NCBI RefSeq assembly: GCF_000003855.2 | Contig: NW_003101672.1 | Location: forward strand, 457,483 to 521,482 | Source: Blastomyces gilchristii SLH14081 | Lineage: Eukaryota > Ascomycota > Eurotiomycetes > Onygenales > Ajellomycetaceae | DNA: 64,000 bases | Reading direction: 5' to 3' | Shown here: positions 46,897 to 59,413 of the stretch, piece after piece | Layout: each line of letters begins with the position of its first letter | Position numbering within the stretch: the stretch's first letter is position 1 | Translations under genes and position numbers: made by a program | Notes under the pieces: generated by a model | Databases searched by the model: none | Told to the model about the DNA's origin: nothing | What the model saw: only the letters and a program-made list of their open reading frames with translations

Positions 46897-49168
46897 CTAT
46901 TCTTGCTCCTCGTCCCAACCCTCCAACTCCGCTTTCTCGTACTCCTCCATGAGCGCAGGGTCAAAGATACTCTCGTCTTTTCCAGGCACTGTCGTTTTGC
47001 AATCTTTGAACACAGGACCGATGCAATCAGCCCACCGCTTCCGACGATCCATCAGCGTGCGGGCCACATCGCCAATTCCTGGCCTGCTTACACCCGCTCC
47101 CGAAGCATTGGGCGCCACAAGATGGCTACCCCCGCCCGCACCGCCAGGCCTATGCTTAGCCTGCGAGCCCTTCTTGCTTTTGCCAAGCGTGCGCGTGCGT
47201 TTAAGGTATGCCTGTTGGACTTGAGAATCCAGGTCGTCGTGGATCGTGCTGTACTCTTGATAAGCAAGGCGTTCGCGGGCGATTTCAAGGAGCCGGGCCT
47301 TGCGGGCACCATTGACAATCATTTGCTTCTTCAATTCTGCCTGTAAGAGACGTAGGCGTTCCGCGATGTCATCGTCGTAGTGTGCGTCGTAGTCTGGGTT
47401 ATCATCCTGGCCAAAAATCCCAACGTAGCGAAGTTCAGCTTTCAGTCGTTCGTCCAGCTGTCCGTGTTCGAGCTTGGCGGCTGGTACCTTGAAACCATTC
47501 GGGGACGCATCCACGAAGGTTGTCGCAGAGTTAAACGGTTTCGTATCAGACTCTGCACCACCCACAAGGTTGTCTAAATCCATTGTGTCTCCATTCACTG
47601 TGGGGTTCGTATTGGCATCCTCATTGTTAGTAATAGATCCCGCCGTGTTTTCCTCCGGTAGAGTGCGATGTTCGAAACGAAGCAGGGAGTATAGACGGCT
47701 GACGAGGGGAGGTGCAGAGATTTGTTCTGTTTCTGCAGTTTCATCTGTCATCTGTTCAATGCTTCCACGGCCTTGGTTTAGGGGAAGCTGCTCTCGTTCT
47801 TGAGTAGAAGAATCAACGTTGATTGACCCGTCCTCCTCAGCCCAGATTTCAGTGTAGTGTTTTTTGTTTCGACGCGGTAAGAGGAAAGGAGTCGTGCGGT
47901 CACCCTGTGTGGGAGGAGTTAGCTTGTAGTTGCAGAGATTTCCACCCAAAATGATCGACTTACCCTCTCCTTAAGAAACGCAATGTCCTCCTCCGTTAGC
48001 GGACGAACATACGGTTCAATATAGGTGGCGAATGTGTTGGCGCTGACTTGATTGGTAGGCTTTGCATTACTGAAATCTTTGTCTGGAGGAGTTCCCGTCA
48101 TCATATGGCTGAGATCACTCTTTGGGAACTGTGCGACACTGTAAATCTTCCGTTTCTCGTCGTCTGTCATTCCTGGGGTAACGTCTCGGATATGATAGAT
48201 AGTGGGATCATCAAATGTGAGGGGATCAGGCCCAAACACTTGATATTGTGGAATAGATGGCGCCGGCTCCGGCTGGTGAGAATCTGAACTATCCATGGAC
48301 TCGGGCGAACCCGCAGTTGAGAGCTGATCTCCAGGGCCAGTGGGCGCTGGAGACGGTGTGGGCGACAGCGAGGAAGTACTGGACACGATATTTTTTGACT
48401 TCTTGGAAGGAATTGAAGCTGTATTAAGCGAGTCTTTCGCACCGCGGCGATGTGGAACTATTCTATCTGTTAGATTCAAATCACCACAAAATAGGATGCA
48501 AAAATGTTTAAGGTGAGACAAAGGTGAATGAAAATAAACAGTGTCATTGCTGTTATTGGCAGCCAGAAGTGAAACAAAATGCAGACTAGTTGCGGCAAGC
48601 GATATAACAAAATGGAATGCTTACTATCTGTTTTCAAATCTGTTCCATCCTGCTTGACTACAGCATGAGCTCCGTGTGATAGCGGTCTATCCTCTTTGAC
48701 AGTCCCTCTATCCTTTCTCCTTTTCAGCTTCCCCCCTTTGGAGGATCGCCCCGCATCGTCGTCATCGTCTGCCTCTCTCTTCATTCTCAATCGTTCGTCT
48801 GCATCTCGACTAAATTGCTCGCGCTCCCTCAGTTCCTCAAGGGCTTCTTTTCGTTTCTGTGATATCTCTCGTATTCCAGCATTGCATGCTTCGCCTCTTG
48901 CCTCAGCAAGCTGGCTGAGGGTTTTGAGATGCTCCACTAAGGACTCAAGCGCTCTTGGCTCGGGAATCTGGCCGCTTCCACCCAACTTATCAAGGATATC
49001 GGAATACTGCACTGTCGTTGGCACGAGCATTTTTGAAATATCATTGTCCAGAGAGCCCAGCCCGGTGACGGTATTAGTGCTAGCAGAGCTAGGAGTTGTG
49101 TTGCGGCTTCGGGATCTCCTAACTTCGCGGCCCTTCCCTTTACTCTTATTTGCGAGTGGCGGAGGCAT
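46897..49168 (-). CDS. NGG1: Ngg1/Ada3, SAGA/ADA histone acetyltransferase complex subunit
   Basis: Three exons on the minus strand: 49168-48625, 48466-47964, 47904-46897 (2055 coding bases, 684 aa); donors GTAAGC and GTAAGT, acceptors CAG. I chose the ATG at 49168 ([20 protein letters not shown]) because fungal Ada3 proteins start this way; an in-frame ATG lies upstream at 49270. The N-terminal part has a conserved stretch [18 protein letters not shown] and a Lys/Arg-rich segment ([11 protein letters not shown], possible nuclear signal). The C-terminal Ada3 domain (about residues 530-680) includes [32 protein letters not shown] and a coiled helix. Ada3 links Ada2-Gcn5 to acetylate nucleosomal H3 (family knowledge). 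Confidence 0.95.
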
Positions 49169-49849
49169 GCTCGATGATACCTCTTGGAGGTTTGAATGCC
49201 CGGATGACGGGGCGGCAGTGCAAGGTGGGAACTGGGTGGGTATAGTATGTAATTTTCCCAGGAAAACCAATGATTACTATATCATCTATCTATAGAGGAT
49301 ACCCGGGGTGACCAAATTAGCATGGGCATCAACTTCCAAGGATTTCTACACAGCGCAACACGAGAAGGGGAAGATCAAACTTTTGGGTGGGAAAATTCCC
49401 CAAGGCCTGGGGCCAACTTACAGGTGTTTGGCGCAGGTCGCTTAACACTTTTCAGGTGATGAGGCGGTTTAATTTCCCTTTGGATGCCGTGTGCACTTCA
49501 TATTCACCCTCTCGCCATGTCTCTTGCGCCGCAGGTCTGAAGTCGAAGTCGCGATCAACTGAGGTCATTGATATCACATGACTGGACTCCACAGTGTCGA
49601 TATGCCAAGACATTTTCAGGTGTTGGTTCTCTAATCTCTTTTGGAATAGCGCGAAATGGCTCCAGGAAAGCCGCGGTTGTTTTGTCTTGGCTGAATAATA
49701 CAGCGTAAATCAATAATATCTCTCTATATATTAAAGAAAAACCAACTTTTCCGTGCAAAAAACGCTGTAACATGACCTCACGTGACATCATGTGTACCCC
49801 ATCAAAAATCCATGGATATGTAGTGGCGCCTGCCAATTGCACCACTCTA
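49169..49849. other. Intergenic, promoter side of NGG1
   Basis: No gene seen. The composition is normal until about 49840, where the minisatellite begins. Confidence 0.4.
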
Positions 49850-50460
49850 TCTACCCTCTACCATCACCACCGCCTTTAACACCCCGTAGCACCCTCTATT
49901 ACTTCCACTTCATACCCCTACCTTCATCTTACCACTGACTCTTACCACCCCTACCAACCTCTACCACCCCTACCACCACTGCCTCTACCACTTCACAGCC
50001 CCCCCTATCACTTCCACTCCACATCTCTACCCCCATCTTATCACTCACCCCTACCACCCCTACCACCCCTACCACCTCTACCACCACCACTGTCTCTACC
50101 GCCTCACAGCCCTCTCTATCACTTTCACTTCATATCTCTACCCTCATCTTATCACTCACTCTTACCACTTCTATCATCTCTATCATCTCTATCATCATCA
50201 CTGTCTCTATCATCTCACAGCACTCTCTATCACTTTCACTCTCTATCTCTATTCTCATCTTATCATTCTATCTCTCTCTTATCATCTCTATCATATCTCT
50301 CACTTCTATCATCTCTATTATCTCTCTCTGTCATCTTTTTCACTCTCTAGTCTCTCTATTATTATTATTATCTCTACTACTCTACAGTCTCTTCTATCAC
50401 TTTCACTATCTTTACTTCTCTCTTACTATCTCTATTATATTTTGATCTCTGTATTTATAG
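49850..50460 (+). repeat. Pyrimidine-rich minisatellite, about 110-bp higher-order period
   Basis: Built of CTACCACC/CTATCATC words. The landmark CTATCACTT(T/C)CAC recurs at about 49896, 50005, 50116 and 50227, i.e. every 109-111 bases, and again near 50394. From left to right the same positions change from C to T (CCCTACCACC becomes CTCTATCATC), giving a gradient. Confidence 0.85.
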
Positions 50461-50569
50461 TATATACTGCTAAATACTCTGTAATAAAATCTCATGTGAT
50501 ATTATATATATCTCTTTGAATTCATGAATGAGATTGAATAGCTGACTCTGCAGTCTGTACAGCTCTGAT

Positions 50570-51968
50570 TAATCTGATAATAGTGATAGAGATGATACAG
50601 AGTGGAAGAGAGTAGTAGAAGAAGTAGAGATGATGATAATAATGATGATGAGAGAATAGAGAGTGAAAGAGGTGAAAAGAGTGATAACAGTGAGTAGAGA
50701 TTGAGAATGAAAGTGATAAAGAAGGTTGTGAAGTGATAGAGATGATGATAATGATAGAGAGGAATTGCGGGGCGGTAGAGGCGGTGATGGTGGTAGAGGG
50801 GATAGAAGGTGAAAGGGGTAAAAGGGCGAAAGAGCTGAAAGGGGTGAAAGGGGTGAACGAGGTGATAAGGGGGATAAGAGAGGGGTAGAGAGCATCAGAA
50901 AGGAGGGTGAAAGTGTNNNNNNNNNNNNNNNNNNNNNNNNNNNNNNNNNNNNNNNNNNNNNNNNNNNNNNNNNNNNNNNNNNNNNNNNNNNNNNNNNNNN
51001 NNNNNNNNNNNNNNNNNNNNNNNNNNNNNNNNNNNNNNNNNNNNNNNNNNNNNNNNNNNNNNNNNNNNNNNNNNNNNNNNNNNNNNNNNNNNNNNNNNNN
51101 NNNNNNNNNNNNNNNNNNNNNNNNNNNNNNNNNNNNNNNNNNNNNNNNNNNNNNNNNNNNNNNNNNNNNNNNNNNNNNNNNNNNNNNNNNNNNNNNNNNN
51201 NNNNNNNNNNNNNNNNNNNNNNNNNNNNNNNNNNNNNNNNNNNNNNNNNNNNNNNNNNNNNNNNNNNNNNNNNNNNNNNNNNNNNNNNNNNNNNNNNNNN
51301 NNNNNNNNNNNNNNNNNNNNNNNNNNNNNNNNNNNNNNNNNNNNNNNNNNNNNNNNNNNNNNNNNNNNNNNNNNNNNNNNNNNNNNNNNNNNNNNNNNNN
51401 NNNNNNNNNNNNNNNNNNNNNNNNNNNNNNNNNNNNNNNNNNNNNNNNNNNNNNNNNNNNNNNNNNNNNNNNNNNNNNNNNNNNNNNNNNNNNNNNNNNN
51501 NNNNNNNNNNNNNNNNNNNNNNNNNNNNNNNNNNNNNNNNNNNNNNNNNNNNNNNNNNNNNNNNNNNNNNNNNNNNNNNNNNNNNNNNNNNNNNNNNNNN
51601 NNNNNNNNNNNNNNNNNNNNNNNNNNNNNNNNNNNNNNNNNNNNNNNNNNNNNNNNNNNNNNNNNNNNNNNNNNNNNNNNNNNNNNNNNNNNNNNNNNNN
51701 NNNNNNNNNNNNNNNNNNNNNNNNNNNNNNNNNNNNNNNNNNNNNNNNNNNNNNNNNNNNNNNNNNNNNNNNNNNNNNNNNNNNNNNGGAGGGTAAGGGG
51801 TGGAAGGGGTAGAAGGAGTGGTAGGGGTGATATGGGGTGATACGGAGTGGAAGAGGGTGGTAGGGGGAGAGGGTGGTAGGGGCGGTAGAGGTGGTGGTGG
51901 TGGTAGAGGGGGTAGAGGGTAAGGGGTGAAAGGGGTGGTAAAGGGGGGGTAGGGAGTGGTAGAGGGGG
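50570..51968 (+). repeat. Purine-rich minisatellite in inverse orientation, with assembly gap
   Basis: Plus-strand GGTAGAGG/GGTGAAAGGGG words are the reverse complement type of the array at 49850-50460. The left part (50570-50750) is A-rich (GATGATAATAATG), the right part (50760-50910 and 51788-51968) G-rich. The 871-base run of N lies inside, so the true length is unknown. Confidence 0.8.
50917..51787. other. Assembly gap (871 N)
   Basis: Undetermined bases within the minisatellite, most likely left by short-read assembly of a low-complexity inverted array. Confidence 0.98.
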
Positions 51969-53718
51969 CTGCGCAAGCAGAAAAGCGAGCGTAAGCGAGC
52001 ATTTGATGCTTGTATAATATTATGATTTTATAGGCATAACTATATACTAAGAACAACCTTTTTAGAGAATGCATTCAATTGATTCTTTTATTACTCCACA
52101 GGTGTTGTTGTGAATGCAGAAATAACTTATTGAGTTAAGTGAAAATGTGAACAATGGTTAGAAGAGAATGCGATTTGAATTTCTACCCATGATGAGGCTT
52201 AACAGACAGCGCTACACGCTGTTTACCGGATTGGATGACTTGACATTAGATATTGTTAGTGCCACAACTCAAGTTGTCATACGGAGTACATGTCGGGTTT
52301 GACAGTTGATCCATTAGCATGCCATTTAACATTCTAGATCGAGATTTTATGGGTCGTATTTCGGTGTTCAAAAGAGCTAGACAGACAATCTTCTTACTCT
52401 TTTCTCCAGAGTTGCAAGGCCTGTATCCCCACGCAGACAAACCACTCCTACACCAGGCTTCTACTCGCGACGTTACTCTAATGTTTATCCTAGCAGGCCC
52501 TTCACACTGCGCTCATCAGTGTCTTTATTGATGATCCCCTTCCAACAGCGTAAACTATTGTTTGATACTTAGTATGCACATAAAGCCCAACGTTTTTCCC
52601 ACTTGCTGAATACTTCATGGACAAGTGCGCATTGTCTTCTATATCTCGAAAACCGGGAATAGTTCGAATCTACTAGGCTCGACTGTTATTCGCTGCATGA
52701 ACACTTGCTCAACGAGTGATTGACAGGAGAGTCCCATTTTTTCACGTCTCAAAAAGTTGGTTACATGGTGTTCTTCGCCCCGCTGGCGGTATGTTGCCGA
52801 CTGCTCAAATAATACCACTGGTCTCACCGGATATCTGCTAGGTGGTGCACATATTGGCTCTCGTTCGGCCTGCTAACGGGAGCAGAAATCCGGAATATTT
52901 TCGGCTGTAATTCGCATATATTCTGTCTGGGTATGAAAATTGGGGTGTATCTATCGCGCGACACGCCTGGGGGGATCCAATAAGCCCTATGATAATCACC
53001 TCCTCCAAGTCGCATGGCAGGAGGTGCATATAAACTCCGAGGATCCCATTGTGGTCACTGTAACCGCGGGCTAGACAGATTCTTTGCCACCTAGGGTTCT
53101 GAGATATTATTCGCAGGAGAACTATGGATGAAGTCCCATAGTGATCATTGCCCTGAGTAACTTGACGAAGCTCATGGTTATATTTATTTACGGGAAGAAG
53201 ACGAATAAATATTGGCCGAGCCGAGAAAAGAAAAGGTGCACCGCTTCGCTTTACTCTAATTTAGACTCTTGCGCAGAGGGACTGGAGATAGAATGCCCCC
53301 CCCCCAGCCGACACGGCGCCGCACAGATGCGGAGAGGATGCGGACAGATGAAGCTAGCAGGTGGGGCTCGGTGGCTTTTAGCCAGAGCTTGGGACGAGGT
53401 GAACGACAGGGCAGCTGACTCGCCAGACGAAACACTCATGTCACAACCTGGGCGACAGCAATGATAGCGAGCCGTTGCCAATAGCTTCATGATCCTGGAG
53501 ACAAGACTTTAGACAAAGTCCACCCTTGCCAAATACGATCCCGGAGCAAAACCCGTCTCGCCCGCGTTGCCAACTTCTCCGAGAAAAAAACCTCCGACCT
53601 AACGCAGTAGGGAGACCCGCTGTTGGATGTCGCATTTCGGCCCTCCACTCCCGTCCGGTCTCAAAAGCGAAATGACTGCCAGAGCACTGCATGTTTTTAT
53701 CTGTCCCGTAGTTAAATA
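51969..53718. other. Intergenic, no gene supported
   Basis: It starts with an AGCGAGCGTAAGCGAGC repeat near 51984-52000. Small frames (60-107 codons) overlap on both strands without motifs. A C10 run lies near 53297. Confidence 0.45.
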
Positions 53719-53784
53719 ATGCGTTTATGTATGTCAGTTACGCCAGCCATTATTGTATTCATTCTTTTGTGCGCATCGCAATAA
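53719..53784 (+). other. Candidate signal-peptide frame upstream of the RING gene
   Basis: From the ATG at 53719 the frame reads MRLCMSVTPAIIVFILLCAS and stops two codons later. It looks like a secretion signal and would suit the PA-TM-RING gene downstream, but no canonical donor in the right phase (one leftover base) follows the hydrophobic part. A strong donor GTATGT at 53729 is in phase but would skip the signal. The first exon is therefore unresolved. Confidence 0.3.
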
Positions 53785-54064
53785 TAGCCACCAATGTCCC
53801 CCTCCTGACTGCAACAATACACTCTTGCTTCTCGTGATCGTTATGAGATACATTGCTGAGTTTGATTCTTAATACGTGCTTTCATTGACATCGGGATCCT
53901 GCGGGGTTTTTTTTGCAAAGCATGGGTACGATTTTCCCCGTTGGAGGCAAATCAACGTATGATTTTGGAAGACCTGAAAAGGTCCCTCCGAAGTCGCCTT
54001 TGTGGAGTCCAAGCTCTTTTTTGGAAAAAGTGTTTGGACAGCTTTTGCTAATGTTTCGTTATAG

Positions 54065-56015
54065 CTGCAAACGCTTTCGATGCTGTGGTCCACGCTATTC
54101 CGTCAGAGGGTTCATCCTTAACGAGGCCGGTGCTTGTAGATGTGAGAATATTCTACTCCAATCCAACCATTACAGCCACCCTCTATAGTTAGGTACTAAT
54201 ACTACTACCTACTACAACCCTACAGTCCAGCATCTCCTTTGAGCTCAGCATAGGTGATAAGATCCAGACCCTATCAACAACGAATGTTAGAAATGGAGAC
54301 GCGATCCGAGGCTTGCTCTACGTCCCGGAGCTGGATTTCGAGGACCCGTGCCGGCAGGCAACAACTCCTTTCATACTAGCCAACGTAACTCGCCTCTCTG
54401 ATATTCCAGGTCCAAGGAGGTCAATATCTCTTGCTCCTTGGGTCTCTTCTGCATGCACAATATCTTTCTTGGCAGCGCTGTCGCGAAATCCGCCCTACGC
54501 AGCGGTTTTCTACCGGCCAGATGAATCGACTACTACTCCTCCTCTCGCCGATCACCCGACCTGGGATCTAGGGGACCGCGATATGTGGAAGACTACGAAT
54601 CGCTACCCTGTTTATGCGATCCCTGGCGTGTACGGTGCCAGTGTGATGCGTGCTCTGAGCGAGTACTCAGGGAGTGTTGCTGACGCCCCATACGCAGAAG
54701 ACCTTCTGAGAAGGTTCCAGGGCAGTGACGTGGTTCGGGTGTCTTCGAAAATTGCTATAAGTAGTACGGGTTCCCCATCCTCCGAACTTTTAGGAATTTG
54801 GCTGACCTTTTCATATAGAAAACTCCACCGGTGGCCTCCCAAGCCTTTGGATTTTCCTCTTGGTCGTTGTAGCGATTCTAATTTGTATTGCTCTCTTCTC
54901 GTCCATCGCCATGCGGTGTATTCAAGCGCGCCAACTGCGTTCCTTGGAAAGGAGAGTCGCGGCGGGAGAAGTTGATCTAGAGACTCTGGGTATTAAGCGG
55001 TTAAACGTCCCACAAGATATTCTAGATAAAATGCCTCTCTATATCTGTAATGGGTCAGGTAGAATTGAACGTTTGATCCCTCCTACTACAGAAATGACCC
55101 CAGAATCTATCGACGAACCGTCCAAATTACCACCAGATAAAGGAAGTTTTCTTCAATCGATTTCGGGCTGGAAGTGGATATCAAGGGTATCGCAAGCCTT
55201 CTATTCTCGTAAATCACGATCTACAACACCGCCTCCGCCTCTCTCTTCTGCCCCGGACTCTGGGACTTCCCTTCCTTCTCCAAGATCGCAGATCACGCCC
55301 ATCGATAACAACCAACAACACCATGCCGAACCTACTTTCGCACAAACAACTTGTCCAATTTGCCTCGACGACTACGACTGGGGCGAAACCACAGTCCGTG
55401 AACTTCCCTGCCAACATATTTTCCATCCCGAATGTATCGATAATTTCCTCCTGCAGAATAGTAGCCTTTGCCCAGTTTGCAAGAAAAGTGTATTGCCCCG
55501 TGGATATTGCCCCGAGAAAATTACCCGTGTTATGGTTCGTCAGGAACGACTCGCTCGAAGGGCTCGTCCACCACAAACGATAGAGATTGGCAATGGTGGT
55601 TATGACGCTGCAATGCCTACTTCCTTGGGCAACGGAAACCAGTCACCCCAGAACAGAGTAAGTGAGAATCGTGGCGGTTTCCGAAATTCCGTTGTTGATG
55701 CACTAAGGCAGTCGAGAACCGGCCCCCAGGCCACAGTTTCACCTCCGACAGGTGAAAGATTCTCAAGGCAGCGGCAAGAAGAAATGCGCATGAGAGCTGT
55801 GGCGATGCTCGGCTACCGACCCATGATTGCAGATGAGGAGAGAGCGCAAGACGCTTCTCGGTCAAAATGTAAGCCTATCTAAATCCTCACAACTGATAAT
55901 TTTATCGCTATCTCTGCTTGGGGCCTTCATCCACCCGCGCTAATGAATTCATGCTCACGCATTTTTTTTGGTAGTGCGCAAACTCCTACAAATACTATTT
56001 CCAATAGTTCGATAG
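54065..56015 (+). CDS. PA-TM-RING E3 ubiquitin ligase (5' exon unresolved)
   Basis: Exons: 54065-54141 (acceptor TTATAG), 54226-54760, 54819-55868, 55975-56015; phases agree at each junction, with branch-like TACTAAT, GCTGAC and GCTAATG before the acceptors. The lumenal part starts ANAFDAVVHAIPSEGSS and fits a protease-associated-type domain. A membrane segment (IFLLVVVAILICIALFSSIA, 54851-54910) follows. The RING-H2 finger at about 55351-55490 has CPICLDDYDWGE, LPCQHIFHPECIDNF and CPVCK with all eight ligands. The last small exon gives the C-terminus KLLQILFPIVR instead of reading into the intron. Such proteins ubiquitinate membrane cargo in the endomembrane system (family knowledge). The start codon is not settled; it lies upstream of 54065. 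Confidence 0.85.
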
Positions 56016-57151
56016 GCTGGATGCCAACGTACTTTTACCGACCCTGACCCTGCCTATGATTAACCTGCCTAACGAATTATGATTGACATTCTAGTTCCAT
56101 TTTGCATATAACTATGGCCTGGTCTACAGAGCTGTTAAGCGTGATACCCACCAAATTTTTGCTAAATCTTGATGATAGTTGAATCCCTCGGGCATCATTG
56201 ATATGACCTGCTCTTATATATACCGCAAGACACTGTTACTTATTGCATTCATTATTTTTACAACCGCCCCCGACACGTTCCAGTCGCCAGTCGCCAGCCA
56301 ACATGCCTAACTTTTCTCCTTCTCTCTTTTTCCTTCCTTTTCACCTTTCACTCTGCAGCATGTCCTGAGACTGTACCCTTCTATGCACTTTTTCAACCAT
56401 CTCACGCATATACTGAATTATTAAACCCCAAGATGTCAGATGGGGACGGAAGTGAAACTTCTAGACGCACAAGCGCCGTAATTGGGTTTTCATTTATTTG
56501 TTTATTAATATATAGATATTTTGAGATATTTTGGTACTTCTTGGGAAGTATATATGTACCTGGGGGAAGATAATGTATACTTTGTTTTCTTGTGGGAATT
56601 TCATCATCCATTGCTGTTGAGTCACATTTTTTAACCCAGATAAAGAGTAGGGGGTACGCGGCCTCCCCCGAACCTATAATGCTTCTAATAACTAAACCCA
56701 TTGAGCCAAGAATTATCATATGGCTACCGTATAGGAGATTTAGTTAAGATCTTCAAAAGGGCCCACGTCAAAACATTCTCTCTAGCCGCCATAATATGCA
56801 TTTTAGGTACAATTTCCTCCCGCCTCGGTTACAGGGCCGATAGAAGTTAGAAGTCGAATCGAATCCCACGGCATGGGATACCATACAGGGCTGGTATGGT
56901 AGCCAAATCCAGTGTTCATGTTTGGAGCGTATAATAGCATGTCAATGTATGTACAAACAGACAGACATCCAAGTTCCAGGTCAATCTGACTGAGCGAATG
57001 GGGAAGTGATTATGTTCTCTCGAGGTCTCTTTCAAGAAAAGTCGCCACAGAGTGGATCTCTCAATTTCGTTTAAGGGGCGAGAAACACGAGAACGTCTGG
57101 TTAATCAAAGCGCGGTTTGTACGATACAGTGTTGGGAGGCTAAAACCTACA
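56016..57151. other. Convergent intergenic region between RING and FRG1-like genes
   Basis: No gene seen. A minus-strand frame of 105 codons at 56402-56719 has no motif and lies in AT-rich sequence. Confidence 0.4.
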
Positions 57152-58089
57152 TCACGAGGCAAATTTATCGTGTTTTCCCTTAACCCTAGCATTCAAGATT
57201 TCTTCATGGTAGGAGCCTTCCTTTCTCGCCCTTTTCAGCCGTTTCACTTCGTGGTCTTCCAGTTTCCTCCCCACCGCAGCTTCCAATTCCTTGCGGCTGA
57301 TTTTCTCCAATGCCTTGGACTCTTTGGATGCCTTTAGTTTTGGCTTGAAACGCGCCTGCATGCGGACGCGGCATGTAGTAGTGAATGAGATACTGGATGC
57401 ATCGCCACGGATCTCGACTGCTGACGCAGGCGTAGATGCGGAAGTGCCGCGAGGTTCCTTTATGGAGAGGAAGGCTTCTCTATCGCCACCTGCTACTTGG
57501 AAGGAGAATGTACCAGGCAAGTCCGGTGAGGGTATTGGGACAAAAGATTCGTAAGCCGATACGGCGGGAGCGTTTGCGCTTAAGATTCCATATTTATCGC
57601 AACTTAAATATCTATAAACCTCTTCAGTGATTAGCCAAAAGATTCCAGGACGATGAAGCTTCAGAATAATTGCATCAAAAATCCGGGAATAACTTACCGC
57701 CCATGATGTCCTTTGAAATTGATACCTTCAGCGCCCGCGACTCTCGTAGCAACCCACACTTGTCGCACGTCATGCGGCTCCGCCGTGGCGGGGTCTCCCT
57801 CTATGAGGTTTTCAATTTCAAGAGCAAACACTTTCCCGTTGCCATCGCATGAGATGCACGTGGGCGGGCTCGAGGGTAAAACAATGACGACTGGGCCTAG
57901 TATGTCTGTCGGTGAGTCTGCGGAAACCCAATTTTGGTCCTCCTCGGCGGCAGAGACGTCTTCAGGATTCTCCTTGGAGTTGCTTAAAGGATCAGGCCGC
58001 CCTGCAAGAGATTGGTCATCCGTTTCGGTCTGGGGACGCTTGCGCTTCTTACGCTTTTTATCACCCTTGAAGGTTAGTGGTTTAACCAT
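57152..58089 (-). CDS. FRG1: FRG1-like family protein
   Basis: Two exons on the minus strand: 58089-57698 and 57611-57152 (852 coding bases, 283 aa); donor GTAAGT, acceptor ATAG, codon CG|A (Arg) split at the junction. It starts MVKPLTFKGDKKRKKRKR, a basic nuclear-signal-like N-terminus typical of the family, followed by an acidic linker. The FRG1 beta-trefoil-like domain spans about residues 70-225, with QVWVATRVAGAEGINFKG, YLSCDKYGILSANAPAVS, ESFVPIP and GTFSFQVAGG. The C-terminus is a Lys-rich helix (ISRKELEAAVGRKLEDHEVK). FRG1 proteins are nucleolar/spliceosome-associated, bind RNA and bundle actin in animals (family knowledge). A role in pre-rRNA or mRNA processing is inferred. Confidence 0.92.
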
Positions 58090-59413
58090 CGTATCGTTTT
58101 ATTCACCCTCCGTTTGTTGTATACGATCCATCACAAGACTAGACCCTGAGCCAGTGACGATGATAATTATGATGGATACTCGGAGACCAAACCCCAACTG
58201 GAAGCTGCTAGCCACTAACCCATTTAGACTTAGGCGATTTCTTTACATGAGAAGCTCGGACCATGAGCTCTGCGGCTGACAAACCTTATCGCAACCCCGC
58301 CTGCTATTTTTGGATGTGCCTGAATCGAGACCTTGGAAATACTCACTCTACCTCAACGAATGTCGATTTTATACCCGATTGTCCCACACTGAGAAGAAAT
58401 AAATAGGCTGATGGATTGTCGCCTTTAACACCTGTTACCACTGACCTCATATTCCAAGAAGCCTACGCAACTCAACGGCAATTGACGCGTAGTACAAGGT
58501 AGAGATCATAGAGCAATTTGCAGTCGGAAGCTTTCAAGGCCCATATTGTGCACCCACCTGTACTACGGTACGCGCTTTTACGGAGTGGTGGATACCTTAC
58601 CAATTCGAAAATGTAAGTTAATATATCCAGAACAAATGTCTGATATCAAGTGCTACCTTCAAATATGATAAGCAAATAAGTATATAGGAGGAGGTTCGCT
58701 TTTGGGACAAAGAAACGAAAATTACAAAAGCACGTCGCAGACCATATCCCTTCCGCAGTTGGTTAAGTTAAAAGTCTGAGTTAACGTGGGAAATTGTATG
58801 GATCCATGATCACCGGTATCCACCTTTCACATGTTGCCGTGCGTATAGTTTTCATTCACTCATAATAATTTCCATCTTCATTCTCTTTCTAACTTGATTA
58901 AGTTACGGGCCGGGTCGGCATCATTGCTCGCAGGCAGTCGATGCCGGGGCATCGATGAGCATCTTCAACGTGTGGATACACCCCTAACATACCAACTAGG
59001 GATGTGATACAAGAACATGAACAAAACTATGGTGATGGTAATTGGGCATCCCACACACGAACCAGGCCTAGTAGCCCCCATTACCCTAGTTTTTATGCCC
59101 AAGGTCCTCAATTGCGGGCATATTTAAAGGGCTGAGGGCAGACATCAGTAAATGCTTTCCCAATTACCAGATTGATTAAATGTGCGTGAGGAATAACCAT
59201 TTGTCGAAGATATACTTATGATCACTTTAAAATCGATCATTCTACTAATGTCCATGTTACTTTTGAAAAATATTATTTACCCGCCCGACCTATATTCAAT
59301 ATCCAAAGAACTTCACCTATGAACCGCACTGACCAAAAACAAATTCAAAATAAAAAAAATAAAAATAAAAATAAAATAAAATAAACAACAAAATGCGCAG
59401 CCAGGGATATATC
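58090..59413. other. Intergenic between FRG1-like gene and dehydrogenase
   Basis: No gene seen. An A-rich run (AAATAAAAATAAAAATAAAA) at about 59350-59385 lies just downstream of the dehydrogenase stop on the minus strand. Confidence 0.4.

Noticed and set aside
46882..47346. Plus-strand frames of 112 and 154 codons over NGG1
   Set aside because: They lie opposite the Ada3 domain, which is clearly the coding frame.
50522..52074. Very long open frames across the gap
   Set aside because: They consist mostly of undetermined bases and low-complexity minisatellite.
53719..54064. First exon of the RING gene from the ATG at 53719 with donor at 53729
   Set aside because: The phase fits, but it would give a protein without a signal peptide and a 336-base intron, unlike the other introns of the gene, so I left the start open.
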